DNA of 21,073 nucleotides. Source: DSAR01 sp034437315. GTDB taxonomy: Bacteria; Chloroflexota; Anaerolineae; B4-G1. The stretch covers positions 1-21,073 of the forward strand of contig DAOTUC010000200.1 in NCBI GenBank assembly GCA_034437315.1, read 5' to 3'. Position numbers and translations under genes: made by a program. This document shows positions 7,362 to 15,674 of the stretch, piece after piece. Positions within the stretch are counted from its first letter, which is position 1. Each line of letters starts with the position of its first letter. Under the pieces are notes generated by a model. The model was not told the DNA's origin. It saw only the letters and a list, made by a program, of their open reading frames with translations, and made no database searches.

Positions 7362-8787
7362 AGCACCCTAGCAAACGTCTATCCAGATCACAACTTAAGG
7401 ATCGCCCGCTGCCAGGCCTGGCCGTGATTTGTCCATCCCGGTAAACCACCTGACCGCGACGGATGGTCATCTTCGGCCATCCTGTCACCGTCCAGCCTTC
7501 GTAAACTGAAAAGCCAGCGCGGGAAAAGGTCTCATCGCCTCGCACACGCCGGGTCTCGTCCGGATTCCAGAGCACGAGGTCGGCATCGGCTCCGACGGCG
7601 ATTGCGCCTTTCTGCGGGTAGATCCCAAACAGTCGAGCGGCATTGGTCGACGTGACTGCCACAAAGCGCTCCAACGATAACCGGCCCTTTCGCACCCCCT
7701 CCGAGTAGAGCAGCGGAAGCATAAACTGCAAGTTATTCACACCTGGACGCAATTTAGCCACGTTCAATGTGCGATCCATCTTCTGCTCGCGGGTCCAAGG
7801 GGCGTGGTCTGTGGCGATGACGTCGATGTCACCCGCGCCCAATCCCTCCCACAGCGCGCCCACGTCTCGTTCATCGCGTAGAGGGGGCTGCCCGACGAAC
7901 AGCGGGCCCTGTGGATCGAGGTAACACGCTCTCGTGAAGTGCAGGTACAACGGGCGCGTCTCAACGTATACGGGCAATCCCTTGGCCCGCGCCGCTTGAC
8001 AGATCTGCAAAGCCTGTTCCGAGGAGAGATGAAGCACGTAGACGGGCGCACCGCTCGCCTCACACATAGCGAGCGCGCGCCTGGTCGCCGTCGCCTCGGC
8101 GACGACGGGTCGACTCTCGGCGTAGTATCGCAGCGCTCCCCGCCCCTCGGACAGCAAAGCGCGCGTCGCATCCTGGATGATAGCGTGATCCTCAGCGTGG
8201 ATCAGGGTCAATAGGCCCGCCTCGCCGGCAGCCCGGAGCGCCGCGAAATAGTCCCCGGCGTGCTCATCGAACGCCGGAATGCACATAAAGACCTTCACCG
8301 TCGCGCATCCTGCGGCGGCAAGGGCCGAGAATGCTTTCTGGGCAGTCTCAACGGGGGGGAGCAACACAGGATGGATCATCACGTCGGCAATCGCCTGCTG
8401 TTCCACCAGGCATCTCTCACGGCGCAACGTATCGAGCAACGTCTCCCCAGGGAGCGGCAACGACATATTGCCCAGCGTGGTCACGCCGCCAGCCAACGCC
8501 GCTCTAGAACCACTGCTCAGATCGTCGACCCAGCGATCAGAGGAAGGCGTAGCTGGCGGCGTGGTCAAATGGACGTGGGGGTCAACCCCGCCCGGCAGAA
8601 CCAGCAATCCCCGCGCGTCTATCTCATCCCCGTCGCCGTTTTGGCGCGGCAAACGCTCTCCGATCTCCGCGATTTGCTCGCCGCACACGCGAATATCCGC
8701 TTGATGAAGACCGTCAAGCGTCGCGATTGAGCCGCCGCGAATGATAAAGCCGCCGTGCGTGTCGCCGTGCGTGTCTCCCAAGTGCAT
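7348..8787 (-). CDS. Dihydropyrimidinase/allantoinase-like cyclic amidohydrolase
   Basis: This 479-aa cytoplasmic enzyme belongs to the amidohydrolase superfamily that opens cyclic amide rings (hydantoins, dihydropyrimidines, allantoin, dihydroorotate). The binuclear metal site is complete: H71 and H73 in PGGVDPHVHL, K165 (the residue carboxylated in this family) in VKVFM, H197, H253 and D327 in ATDHAP. The family tail PLLYSEGV and a GADADLVLWNPD segment are present. The FMAYK segment of classical dihydropyrimidinases, with its substrate-contacting Tyr, reads FMCIP, so the ring specificity is uncertain. It is the last gene of the transporter operon, 22 bp after the DppC-like gene, with only a distant GGGAAAGG as ribosome-binding site. 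The N-terminus holds a 2 x 12-bp tandem repeat encoding DTHG twice (8752-8775). The substrate may be the solute imported by this operon (inference). Confidence 0.87.
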   Translation of the reverse strand: MHLGDTHGDTHGGFIIRGGSIATLDGLHQADIRVCGEQIAEIGERLPRQNGDGDEIDARGLLVLPGGVDPHVHLTTPPATPSSDRWVDDLSSGSRAALAGGVTTLGNMSLPLPGETLLDTLRRERCLVEQQAIADVMIHPVLLPPVETAQKAFSALAAAGCATVKVFMCIPAFDEHAGDYFAALRAAGEAGLLTLIHAEDHAIIQDATRALLSEGRGALRYYAESRPVVAEATATRRALAMCEASGAPVYVLHLSSEQALQICQAARAKGLPVYVETRPLYLHFTRACYLDPQGPLFVGQPPLRDERDVGALWEGLGAGDIDVIATDHAPWTREQKMDRTLNVAKLRPGVNNLQFMLPLLYSEGVRKGRLSLERFVAVTSTNAARLFGIYPQKGAIAVGADADLVLWNPDETRRVRGDETFSRAGFSVYEGWTVTGWPKMTIRRGQVVYRDGQITARPGSGRSLSCDLDRRLLGCFNAP

Positions 8788-8809
8788 TCGGAAGGGAGCG
8801 AGCCTTTCC

Positions 8810-9712
8810 CTACTTTGTCTTCATGTCCAACACCTGCTTCATCCGTGGATCGAGGGCGTCGCGCAAGCCATCGCCCAGGAAGTTGAAGCCCATCACAGTG
8901 AACATGATCGCCAGGCCGGGGAAGACGCCCAACCAGGGCGCATCCTGGATGTATCCACGGCTCTCGCTTAACATACGGCCCCAACTCGGGTCGGGAGGCT
9001 GTGTGCCCAGGCCGAGGAAGCTGAGGGCGGCCTCGGCCAGAATGGCGAAAGCCAGGCTAAGCGTAGTCTCGACAACTACGGGCGCGATAACGTTTGGCAG
9101 GATGTGGCGGAACAAGATCCGCCAGTCCGGGCAGCCGATGGACCTGGCGGCGTCGACATATACCTCCTCGCGCACGGTAAGCACGCTGCCGCGTGTGATG
9201 CGGGCGAAGATTGGCGTGTACACGATACCGATGGCGATCATCGCGTTGCTGATCCCGGGTCCCAGCGCTGCCATAATCGCAATGGCCAGCAGAATGGCGG
9301 GGAAGGCAAAGAGGATGTCCATCAAGCGCATAATCACCTCATCGAGCCAGCGCCCGTAATACCCGCTGACAGCACCGAGCAAGGTGCCGACGACCGTGGA
9401 GATGCTCACAGCGATGAGGCCCACCTTGAGCGAGACGGATGCGCCGGACAGAACCCGACTCAAGACGTCCCGCCCGAAATCATCGGCCCCGAACGGGTGT
9501 TCCAGGCTGGGCGGGGCCAATCGGTTCTGCATACTGATCGCGATAGGATCGTGGGGGGTTAACTTGGGCCCAAGCAGCGCGATCACGATCATAATGAGAA
9601 TGATAGCAGCGCCGATAGAAGCCAGTCGGTTCCGCAAAAAAAGTCGCAACGTCATCCCCAGGAAGGTTTCCTGCGGTTTAAGGTCCAAAGAGGTGGAATC
9701 GAATTGGGACAT
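8810..9712 (-). CDS. ABC transporter permease, DppC/OppC family
   Basis: This 300-aa inner-membrane subunit belongs to a peptide/nickel-type ABC importer. A cytoplasmic N-terminus precedes a first membrane helix at about 30-47 and the family's HPFGADDFGRDVLSR segment (72-86). Five further hydrophobic segments follow, with the ATPase-contacting loop at about 190-205 (YVDAARSIGCPDWRILFRH). The ending, with LGDGLRDALDPRMK, is typical of DppC. AGGAGGAGG lies about 7 nt before the ATG. The gene starts 28 bp after the DppB-like gene and is followed by the amidohydrolase. Substrate cannot be read from the permease, and no ATP-binding subunit gene is in the window. Confidence 0.93.
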   Translation of the reverse strand: MSQFDSTSLDLKPQETFLGMTLRLFLRNRLASIGAAIILIMIVIALLGPKLTPHDPIAISMQNRLAPPSLEHPFGADDFGRDVLSRVLSGASVSLKVGLIAVSISTVVGTLLGAVSGYYGRWLDEVIMRLMDILFAFPAILLAIAIMAALGPGISNAMIAIGIVYTPIFARITRGSVLTVREEVYVDAARSIGCPDWRILFRHILPNVIAPVVVETTLSLAFAILAEAALSFLGLGTQPPDPSWGRMLSESRGYIQDAPWLGVFPGLAIMFTVMGFNFLGDGLRDALDPRMKQVLDMKTK

Positions 9713-9740
9713 GATGACCTCCTCCTACTGGCTGCCTATC

Positions 9741-10682
9741 CTAAACGCCAATACGGGGGTCGAGATAGGCGTATAGCAAATCTACCATCACATTAATTCC
9801 TGTAAAGAAGAGCGCGACGAGCAACACGGCGCCCTGGACCATCGGATAATCGCGCCGCACGACGGCGTCCAGGGCCAGACGCCCCAGGCCCGGCCAGGCG
9901 AATATCACCTCGACGATGATGACCCCGCCCAAAAGAGACGCCATTTGCATGCCAATGATGGTCACAATGGGAATCGCGGCGTTTTTCAGAACATGTCGGA
10001 TGATGACGTCTCGCTCAAGCAGACCCTTGGCTCGGGCAGTGCGTACGTGGTCCTGATGCAAAACCTCCAACACAGCGGAGCGCACAAAGCGCGTCAGGAT
10101 AGAAGCGGTGATTAGCCCAACGGTCAGCGATGGCAATATAAGATGTCGAAGCCAACCAGTCAAACTCTCTATTGGGCTGGTATATCCGGACGGCGGGAGC
10201 CAACCCAGGAGCAGGGCGAAAAGGAGTATCAAGACGATCCCCAACCAGAAATCGGGGATCGAGACACCGACCTGGCTGAAGAACATCGCCGCATAGTCCA
10301 ACGGCCGGCCGACGTTGAGGGCGGATAACGTACCGGCCGGCAAAGCGATCGCCAGGGCGATGATTAGAGCGGCCATAGCCAGCGATAGCGTGGCCGGGAA
10401 TCGCTGCGCCACGGCCTGGGCCACGCTTTGACCTGTGATGAAGCTCTTCCCCAGATCACCATGGAGAGCGCTCCATAACCAGTCCGCGTACTGCACCAGC
10501 AGTGGGCGATCGAAGCCCATCTGCTGGCGGATCCTCTCGATTTTAGCCTGATCGGCTTGCAAACCCAGCATGACGCGCACCGGATCGCCTGGAACGAGGT
10601 GTATGATCAAGAAGACGACGAAGGAAACGCCAAGCATCACTAACAGTGTCGTGAATAGACGTCTAAGCAGAAAGTTGACCAT
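9741..10682 (-). CDS. ABC transporter permease, DppB/OppB family
   Basis: This 313-aa integral membrane protein is the partner of the DppC-like permease. It begins with the family signature: a short basic tail, a membrane helix (about 9-28) and HLVPGDPVRVMLG (28-40). A segment at 52-85 includes QMGFDRPLLVQYADWL and GDLGKSF. Five more hydrophobic segments follow, with the ATPase-docking loop at about 216-235 (DHVRTARAKGLLERDVIIRH) and the terminal YAYLDPRIGV. GGAGG (complement of 10688-10692) lies 5 nt before the start. It follows the solute-binding protein gene by 103 bp, a gap containing a strong hairpin. The likely cargo is a peptide or small polar solute handled by the adjacent amidohydrolase (inference). 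Confidence 0.93.
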   Translation of the reverse strand: MVNFLLRRLFTTLLVMLGVSFVVFLIIHLVPGDPVRVMLGLQADQAKIERIRQQMGFDRPLLVQYADWLWSALHGDLGKSFITGQSVAQAVAQRFPATLSLAMAALIIALAIALPAGTLSALNVGRPLDYAAMFFSQVGVSIPDFWLGIVLILLFALLLGWLPPSGYTSPIESLTGWLRHLILPSLTVGLITASILTRFVRSAVLEVLHQDHVRTARAKGLLERDVIIRHVLKNAAIPIVTIIGMQMASLLGGVIIVEVIFAWPGLGRLALDAVVRRDYPMVQGAVLLVALFFTGINVMVDLLYAYLDPRIGV

Positions 10683-10717
10683 CGCAACCTCCGGAAGGAT
10701 GACTCAAGATATAAATC

Positions 10718-10764
10718 AGGTCGCTCGAAACCAGCCCTGAAACGGGCTCTGTTTCGAGCGACCT
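10718..10764 (-). promoter_or_regulatory. Strong intercistronic hairpin between binding-protein and permease genes
   Basis: A 14-bp perfect inverted repeat (10718-10731 with 10751-10764, aggtcgctcgaaac) encloses a second 5-bp stem (agccc/gggct) around a TGAAAC loop. No T-run follows on the - strand, so it is not a classic terminator. Position and strength fit an RNA element that protects the upstream binding-protein mRNA and lowers permease expression, as in many binding-protein operons. Confidence 0.65.
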
Positions 10765-10785
10765 ACAAAGTTTGACCTGTAATCT

Positions 10786-12414
10786 CTAGCGCTTGAGCCA
10801 AGTGTTCTCGAAACGAATGGCGGCGCTAGGCAGGGCTGTGTAACCGTGCACGTAAGGTTGCCAGGCATTGACGACGGCGGGGTTATAGAGATAGACGTAG
10901 GGGGCATCGTCGATGATCTGCTGCTGCACCTGGTTGTAGATCTCCTTGCGAGCCTCCACATCGGTCTCTACCCGCCCGGCATCCAGTAACTCGTCTACCT
11001 CTGGATTGCTGTAGCCGGTGAAGTTGAAGACCTCGCCGCTATGATGCTGGGCATAGAAGAAGTCATCAGGGTCGATGTTGCCGAGCCAGCCGCAAATATA
11101 CATATCGTAATTGCCAGCGCCCTGTTCCTCGAGCCAGGTGCCCCATTCAAGCGTGCGTATCTGGGCGTCAATGCCGATCTGGCTGAGTTGCGCCTGCAAC
11201 ACCTGAGCGGCGCGCACCGTTTCCTCGTAGAAGCTGGTGGGCAGCAATTCGGTCTCAAACCCATCGGGATAACCCGCCTCCGCCAGCAACTGGCGCGCTT
11301 TCTCCAGATCCTGCCCGTAGGGCTGATAATCATAGTACCAGAAACTATCGGCCGGGATAGGGCCCTGGTTAGGAGTCGCGGTGTCCCACTTGGCGGCGGC
11401 TGTCACGTCAGCGCGGTCGATGGCGTAGGCTATCGCCTGACGCACGCGCACGTCGTTGAAGGGCTCGCGGGTCACGTTCACGCCGATGTACCAGTAATCG
11501 CCGCCGCTGACCTTGTCCACGACCACCTTGCCGGAGGTCGCCAACTCGGTCACACGCTGTGGGGGCAAGCCGTCCACCCAATCGACCTCTCCTGTTTGCA
11601 AGTTGGTCAAGCGCACCGTCTCATCGGGGATGATCTTGTAAACCACGCCATCGAGATAGGGTTTACCCTCATCCCAATAATCGGGGTTGGCCTCCAACGT
11701 GACGTGATCGCCGGGCATATATTCGACGAACTTGAAGGGACCGGTGCCGACGGGATGGGTGTCTACCGTGCCATCCTCGACGATCTCCCTGGGGATAATG
11801 GCCATTCCACCATAGCCGCCGATCCGTCCCAGCAAATTGGGAGAAGGCTCAATCAGGTTGATCACGACGGTCAAATCGTCTATGGCCTCGACGCTCTCCA
11901 CCGAACTGAAGCGCCAGGCGACCCCGGAACCGGTCTCTTCATCCATAATCCGCTCGTAGCTGTAGACGACATCCTCAGCCGTCAACGGGCGAGCGTTGTG
12001 GAACTTGACCCCCTCACGCAGGTAAAAGGTCCAGGTGAGGTTATCATCGGAGATGTCCCAATCTTCGGCCAACGAAGGAACCATATTCAGGTTTTCGTCA
12101 ACGGTGACGAGTTGATCGTAGACGTTTTCGAGGACCTCGAAACTGGAGTACGCGGACGTGGTATGGGAATCGAAACCTTGTGGGTCAGCGCTGAGACCGG
12201 CGATCAAGACGCCACCGCGCTGAATACCGGAGGGGTCCGGCGTCGGCGTGACTTCCTTGACGACTTCCGTAGTCACCGCTACCTCTTCTCGCTCGGTGAC
12301 GACGACCGTCTCCTGGACAACCTCCCGAACGACCTCGGGCGTCGGCTGGGCACAGGAAGCAAGGATGAGGGCTATCAATGCCAGGGCAGTTAAGACTAGA
12401 GTTATTTTCTTCAT
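10786..12414 (-). CDS. ABC transporter substrate-binding lipoprotein, family 5 (DppA/OppA-like)
   Basis: This 542-aa extracytoplasmic solute-binding protein is anchored by lipid. The N-terminus has the signal MKKITLVLTALALIALILAS and a lipobox LASC, giving acylated Cys21. A Thr/Val/Glu-rich linker (about 22-60) follows. Family 5 segments are visible: WTFYLREGVKFHNARPLTAE (129-148), a GTGPFKFVEY segment near 220 and VRQAIAYAIDRADV in the second half. AAGGAG is 6 nt before the ATG, and an extended -10 promoter lies about 80 bp upstream. It is the first gene of the operon, followed by two permeases and a cyclic amidohydrolase. Family members bind peptides, nickel, opines or sugars; the amidohydrolase neighbour suggests a cyclic or amide-containing solute, which is inference. 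Confidence 0.93.
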   Translation of the reverse strand: MKKITLVLTALALIALILASCAQPTPEVVREVVQETVVVTEREEVAVTTEVVKEVTPTPDPSGIQRGGVLIAGLSADPQGFDSHTTSAYSSFEVLENVYDQLVTVDENLNMVPSLAEDWDISDDNLTWTFYLREGVKFHNARPLTAEDVVYSYERIMDEETGSGVAWRFSSVESVEAIDDLTVVINLIEPSPNLLGRIGGYGGMAIIPREIVEDGTVDTHPVGTGPFKFVEYMPGDHVTLEANPDYWDEGKPYLDGVVYKIIPDETVRLTNLQTGEVDWVDGLPPQRVTELATSGKVVVDKVSGGDYWYIGVNVTREPFNDVRVRQAIAYAIDRADVTAAAKWDTATPNQGPIPADSFWYYDYQPYGQDLEKARQLLAEAGYPDGFETELLPTSFYEETVRAAQVLQAQLSQIGIDAQIRTLEWGTWLEEQGAGNYDMYICGWLGNIDPDDFFYAQHHSGEVFNFTGYSNPEVDELLDAGRVETDVEARKEIYNQVQQQIIDDAPYVYLYNPAVVNAWQPYVHGYTALPSAAIRFENTWLKR

Positions 12415-12493
12415 TTCGCTCTCCTTTTCTTATGATATGGCCTACCAGTGAAATACTTGATGCAACAACACAAACGAGCCAACGGGTAAGAGC

Positions 12494-12502
12494 ATTATAT
12501 CA
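12494..12502 (-). promoter_or_regulatory. Extended -10 promoter of the ABC transporter/amidohydrolase operon
   Basis: On the - strand the sequence reads TGATATAAT, a perfect -10 hexamer (12494-12499) with the TGn extension. No good -35 box exists at 16-18 bp; that space is occupied by 11-bp-period direct repeats, as in activator-dependent promoters. Transcription would start near 12487, giving a leader of about 72 nt to the ATG at 12414. Confidence 0.65.
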
Positions 12503-12507
12503 CACTG

Positions 12508-12536
12508 GCATCAACAGCGCATCAAAAGCGTATAAA
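12508..12536 (-). promoter_or_regulatory. Direct heptamer repeats with 11-bp period: candidate SARP/BTAD regulator box
   Basis: On the - strand TTGATGC occurs at 12525-12519 and again at 12514-12508, separated by 4 bp. A degenerate third copy, TTTATAC, lies one further period upstream (12536-12530). The promoter-proximal copy ends exactly 8 bp before TATAAT. SARP regulators are known to bind heptamers every 11 bp with this 8-bp gap. The neighbouring gene encodes a SARP-type DNA-binding domain. A single TTGATGC in the opposite orientation lies at 12457-12463 in the leader. Confidence 0.65.
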
Positions 12537-12555
12537 AAGGAGATGCGGACCGCAT
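12534..12555 (-). terminator. Weak Rho-independent terminator after the regulator gene
   Basis: After the regulator stop the - strand reads ATGCG-GTC-CGCAT (12555-12543), then CTCCTTTTT. The stem is only 5 bp, but it is GC-rich and followed by a T5 run. The T-run overlaps the distal 11-bp repeat, so terminator and regulatory box are packed together. Confidence 0.4.
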
Positions 12556-12571
12556 TAGCGATATCTTATCT

Positions 12572-15500
12572 TCAAGCGCGCGTCTGGCGATAGGTTTCGA
12601 AACTGTCCTGTGTGCGCTCCAACTCATAGCGTTCGCCAACGTCTCGCAAGAGCGCGAGGCTCTTTCCGAAATACACATCGGCCGCGTCTAATCCACTCTC
12701 CGGCCAGGCAGCTGCGATTTCGCCCAGGAGTCGGTAAGCGGCGCCCAGGTCCTCCTTACTGCCCAGAGACTCGGCCAATTGGCGCGCTCTTTCTGCCGAG
12801 CGAAGGGCATGCGCCCACTGACCTTCGCCCAGATAGACGCTACTCAACGTCCGGTAAGCTTTGGTCGTGATCCAGTCGGCATGACATGCGTCGCTACGGT
12901 CGATAGCACGCTGTAAAGTGAAGAGGGCGCGTTCCAGATCGCCACTGCGGAGGTAAACGCCGCCTATATTGGCCAGAACGCCCGCCGCCCCCTCAATGGA
13001 GCCTGTCGCTTGGTGCAGGTCTAGCGCTTCGTGGAACGACGCCACGGCTTCGTCGAAGCGGCCCATCGTACGCAGCGCAAAGCCGATGTTGTTATAACAT
13101 TTGGCCACACTCACCCGGTCATCAATGGATTGACTGGCTGCCAAGGATTCTCGATAGAGTTCAATCGCCCGTTGATAATCGCCGTTTCGGTAGGCGGCAA
13201 TGCCCAGGTTTCGCAACCCCTCCGCCTGGAGAGCGACCCCGCCCACACATGTGGCCAGTTCCAAGGATCGCCCCGCACGCTCAGCCAAAGCATCGTAGTC
13301 GCCCCGCAGGTAGGCCAGGTAGCTGAACAAGCCATAAGCGGCCGCTTGCTCATCCAGTCGCTCCCGCTCAATCGCCCGCGCCAGGGCCAATTGGAATCGC
13401 TGCTCTGCCTCATCGTATTGGCCGCGTCGCTGATGAATGAGCCCCTGCTGACGATAGACGAGGCCTAGAACGTCAAGCGGCAGCGACGATAAAGTATATC
13501 GTTGATCAAATGGGACGACTTGCGGGAAAAAGCTTGCGTCCAACGTCGCAAGCGGGGTCTCATCGAAGCCCTGGATACGCTCATACCACGTCAGCGCGTC
13601 GTCATCCGCGTACAACTCGACCGCCTGTTTCGCCGCCCGCAAGGCGTAACAGCAAGCCATCTCCGCCTCACCAGCCGCCTCGAAGTGCTGGGCCAGCGCG
13701 CCCAGGTGAGGGGATAGATCCTCGGCTTGTAGCGTCTCTAACTCCTCCGCAACGCGGCGATGCAAGCGCTGGCGTCGCGCCTGGGTGATGCGATTGTTCA
13801 GGATAGCGCGTATTTTATCGTGCGAAAAATCATAACCGTCACCCTGCTCCACGATGAGCCCGGCGTCTACCCCAGCCTCCAGAGTGGATAAGGCAACCTC
13901 AAAGGAACATCCCATCACAGCTTGCAACGTGATGGTATCGAAACTGCGGCCGATCACGGCGGCGATGGTGAGAGTGTGGCGCGTTTGCTCATCCAAGCGA
14001 TCCAATTGGGCATTGATGACATCCTTGACCGTCAAGGGGATCGGCCACTCGCCAGAAATATCCTCCTTCACCTCCTGCAGACTGCGCATAATCTCGACAA
14101 CGAACAAGGGATTTCCCTCCGTCTCCCGAAAGAGACGCTTCAGAAAGGCGTCCGAATCGGCGGCGTGAAAACCGGCGTGACGAGCAATCGCGGCGACCTC
14201 TGGAAAGGAGAGACGATAGAGGGTCATACGATGACACATACCGGCGCGAGTCAGCACCCCTCGCGTTCGCTCCCAGGCAGGATCGGTCTCCCGGTCTCGT
14301 TGAGCGCCTATGAGCATCAAAGGGAAGCGGTCACTGTGGCGCAGCAGGTACTCCAACAAAGCGATGCTGGCGTGATCAATCCACTGCAAATCGTCGAGAA
14401 AAAGGCAAATCGGCCATTGTCGACCGAGCGCTCTGAACCATTGACGCATAGCCTCCGCCAGGCGACCACGCGCCAAGTTTGGATCAAAGGGCGCGCTCAA
14501 CGGCAGATCGGGATACATCGCACGCAATTCAGGGAGCAGATGGCTCAATTCCGCCAACCAGAGGTCCGGCAAATCGAGGTGATCCCAATCAATGTAACGT
14601 AGCGAAGCACGCAGCATATCGGTCCAGGGACGATATGGGATACTGCGCTCAGCTTCGAAACAGCGGCTGACTAACACGTGGACGTCGCGAAGCGGGCCCA
14701 GCCACTCATTTACCAGGCGAGTCTTGCCGACGCCGGCCTCACCTTCGATGAGCACCAACCGACCGGCTGCCTCTCGACTGACCGCCTGCAGGTGTTCGTC
14801 GAGCATGGACATCTCCCGTCGCCGGCCAACGAAGGCGACCGGTCCACGCCCCCGCTTCGCAGCAGGAAAAGCGCGAGCAGCCTCAAGCTGAGGCCGCTTT
14901 CCTAGTAGCGCTTGCTCGCGCAAGGCCTGGGTGCGCGCGTCCGGCGCCGCTCCCACCTCCTCCATCAAGATAGCCTGACATTGCTCATACTGCTGAAGCG
15001 CCGAGGCCCGATTCCCCATCTGCAGATGAAGCCGCATAATCTGACGATGCCCAACTTCATATAGAGGATCGATCGCCAACGCCTGCAACGCGGCGTCCAG
15101 AGCGAAACGCCATTGTTCCGCCTCCTCATACGTTCGACTGAGCGCCAAATAGCCCTGCCGGTGGCTGCGATCAAGTTGCTCCCGTGTGCGCGTGAGCCAA
15201 CGATCGAATTCCGGGGCGTCCTTCACGAGAATCCCATCCAGAAACGGCCCGCGCCACAAACCAAGCGCGTCTTTCAGCGAATCGATGGCAACGTCTTGCC
15301 CCTGCACTGACGAGCGAAAGTGTTCAAAGTCAACCCATACCTGATCAGTATCCAACGCGATTTGATGATGGGCGGCTAGCACCAGCGGGGAAGCAAGCGA
15401 CAGCTCTCTCCGGATAACGTAGAGGGCGTTGCGCAAGCTATTATGCGCGCGCTGATCGTCCGCCTCGCCCCACAGGAGTGTAGCTAACACTTCCCGGCTA

Positions 15501-15637
15501 TGCGCTCGATTCGTGGCGGCCAAATAGGCCAACAACGCGGTCACTTTTTGATAGGGCATGCGGATCTGCGCCTCACCAACGACGATGCGCGGCGTTCCCA
15601 GAAGGTACAGTTCCACTACTGGCGCTGTTATTGACAT
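12572..15637 (-). CDS. SARP/BTAD-family transcriptional regulator with AAA ATPase and TPR domains
   Basis: This large STAND-like regulator has about 1021 aa from the chosen ATG. Residues 8-105 form an OmpR/SARP-type winged helix (MPYQKVTALLAYLA, then NSLRNALYVIRREL). Residues 107-245 are the BTAD helical domain. An AAA/NACHT-like ATPase follows, opening with FVGRRREM (269-276), with Walker A GEAGVGKT (299-306) and Walker B CLFLDDLQWID (411-421). From about 640 to 1000 are TPR repeats, such as the segments with GDYQRAIELYRESLA and GRFDEAVASFHEALDL. Such proteins bind a ligand or partner through the TPR/ATPase part and then activate transcription. An in-frame TTG at 15718 or ATG at 15697 would add 20-27 unconserved residues; I prefer ATG 15637 because the family begins just before the first beta strand. 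No strong ribosome-binding site is visible. It probably controls the downstream transporter operon. Confidence 0.9.
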   Translation of the reverse strand: MSITAPVVELYLLGTPRIVVGEAQIRMPYQKVTALLAYLAATNRAHSREVLATLLWGEADDQRAHNSLRNALYVIRRELSLASPLVLAAHHQIALDTDQVWVDFEHFRSSVQGQDVAIDSLKDALGLWRGPFLDGILVKDAPEFDRWLTRTREQLDRSHRQGYLALSRTYEEAEQWRFALDAALQALAIDPLYEVGHRQIMRLHLQMGNRASALQQYEQCQAILMEEVGAAPDARTQALREQALLGKRPQLEAARAFPAAKRGRGPVAFVGRRREMSMLDEHLQAVSREAAGRLVLIEGEAGVGKTRLVNEWLGPLRDVHVLVSRCFEAERSIPYRPWTDMLRASLRYIDWDHLDLPDLWLAELSHLLPELRAMYPDLPLSAPFDPNLARGRLAEAMRQWFRALGRQWPICLFLDDLQWIDHASIALLEYLLRHSDRFPLMLIGAQRDRETDPAWERTRGVLTRAGMCHRMTLYRLSFPEVAAIARHAGFHAADSDAFLKRLFRETEGNPLFVVEIMRSLQEVKEDISGEWPIPLTVKDVINAQLDRLDEQTRHTLTIAAVIGRSFDTITLQAVMGCSFEVALSTLEAGVDAGLIVEQGDGYDFSHDKIRAILNNRITQARRQRLHRRVAEELETLQAEDLSPHLGALAQHFEAAGEAEMACCYALRAAKQAVELYADDDALTWYERIQGFDETPLATLDASFFPQVVPFDQRYTLSSLPLDVLGLVYRQQGLIHQRRGQYDEAEQRFQLALARAIERERLDEQAAAYGLFSYLAYLRGDYDALAERAGRSLELATCVGGVALQAEGLRNLGIAAYRNGDYQRAIELYRESLAASQSIDDRVSVAKCYNNIGFALRTMGRFDEAVASFHEALDLHQATGSIEGAAGVLANIGGVYLRSGDLERALFTLQRAIDRSDACHADWITTKAYRTLSSVYLGEGQWAHALRSAERARQLAESLGSKEDLGAAYRLLGEIAAAWPESGLDAADVYFGKSLALLRDVGERYELERTQDSFETYRQTRA

Positions 15638-15640
15638 TTT

Positions 15641-15669
15641 TCTGATAACTTTTTGATACCTATCTGGTA
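15641..15669. promoter_or_regulatory. Second set of 11-bp-period repeats, before the regulator gene
   Basis: On the + strand TCTGATA (15641), TTTGATA (15652) and TCTGGTA (15663) start exactly 11 bp apart. Shifted by one base they read CTGATAA, TTGATAC and CTGGTAT, close to the TTGATGC boxes of the transporter promoter. They lie between the regulator's candidate -10 and its start codon, a position suited to autorepression. Confidence 0.45.
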
Positions 15670-15674
15670 TACTG

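Noticed and set aside
8752..8775. 12-bp tandem repeat in the amidohydrolase N-terminus as a binding site
   Set aside because: It lies inside the reading frame as a clean codon-triplet duplication (DTHG twice) and has no other support as a regulatory site.
10718..10764. Rho-independent terminator
   Set aside because: The stem is strong, but no T-run follows on the transcribed strand and the operon continues.
11041..12393. 450-codon + strand open frame opposite the binding-protein gene
   Set aside because: The - strand has an unmistakable lipoprotein with signal, operon context and promoter; the + frame is a shadow.
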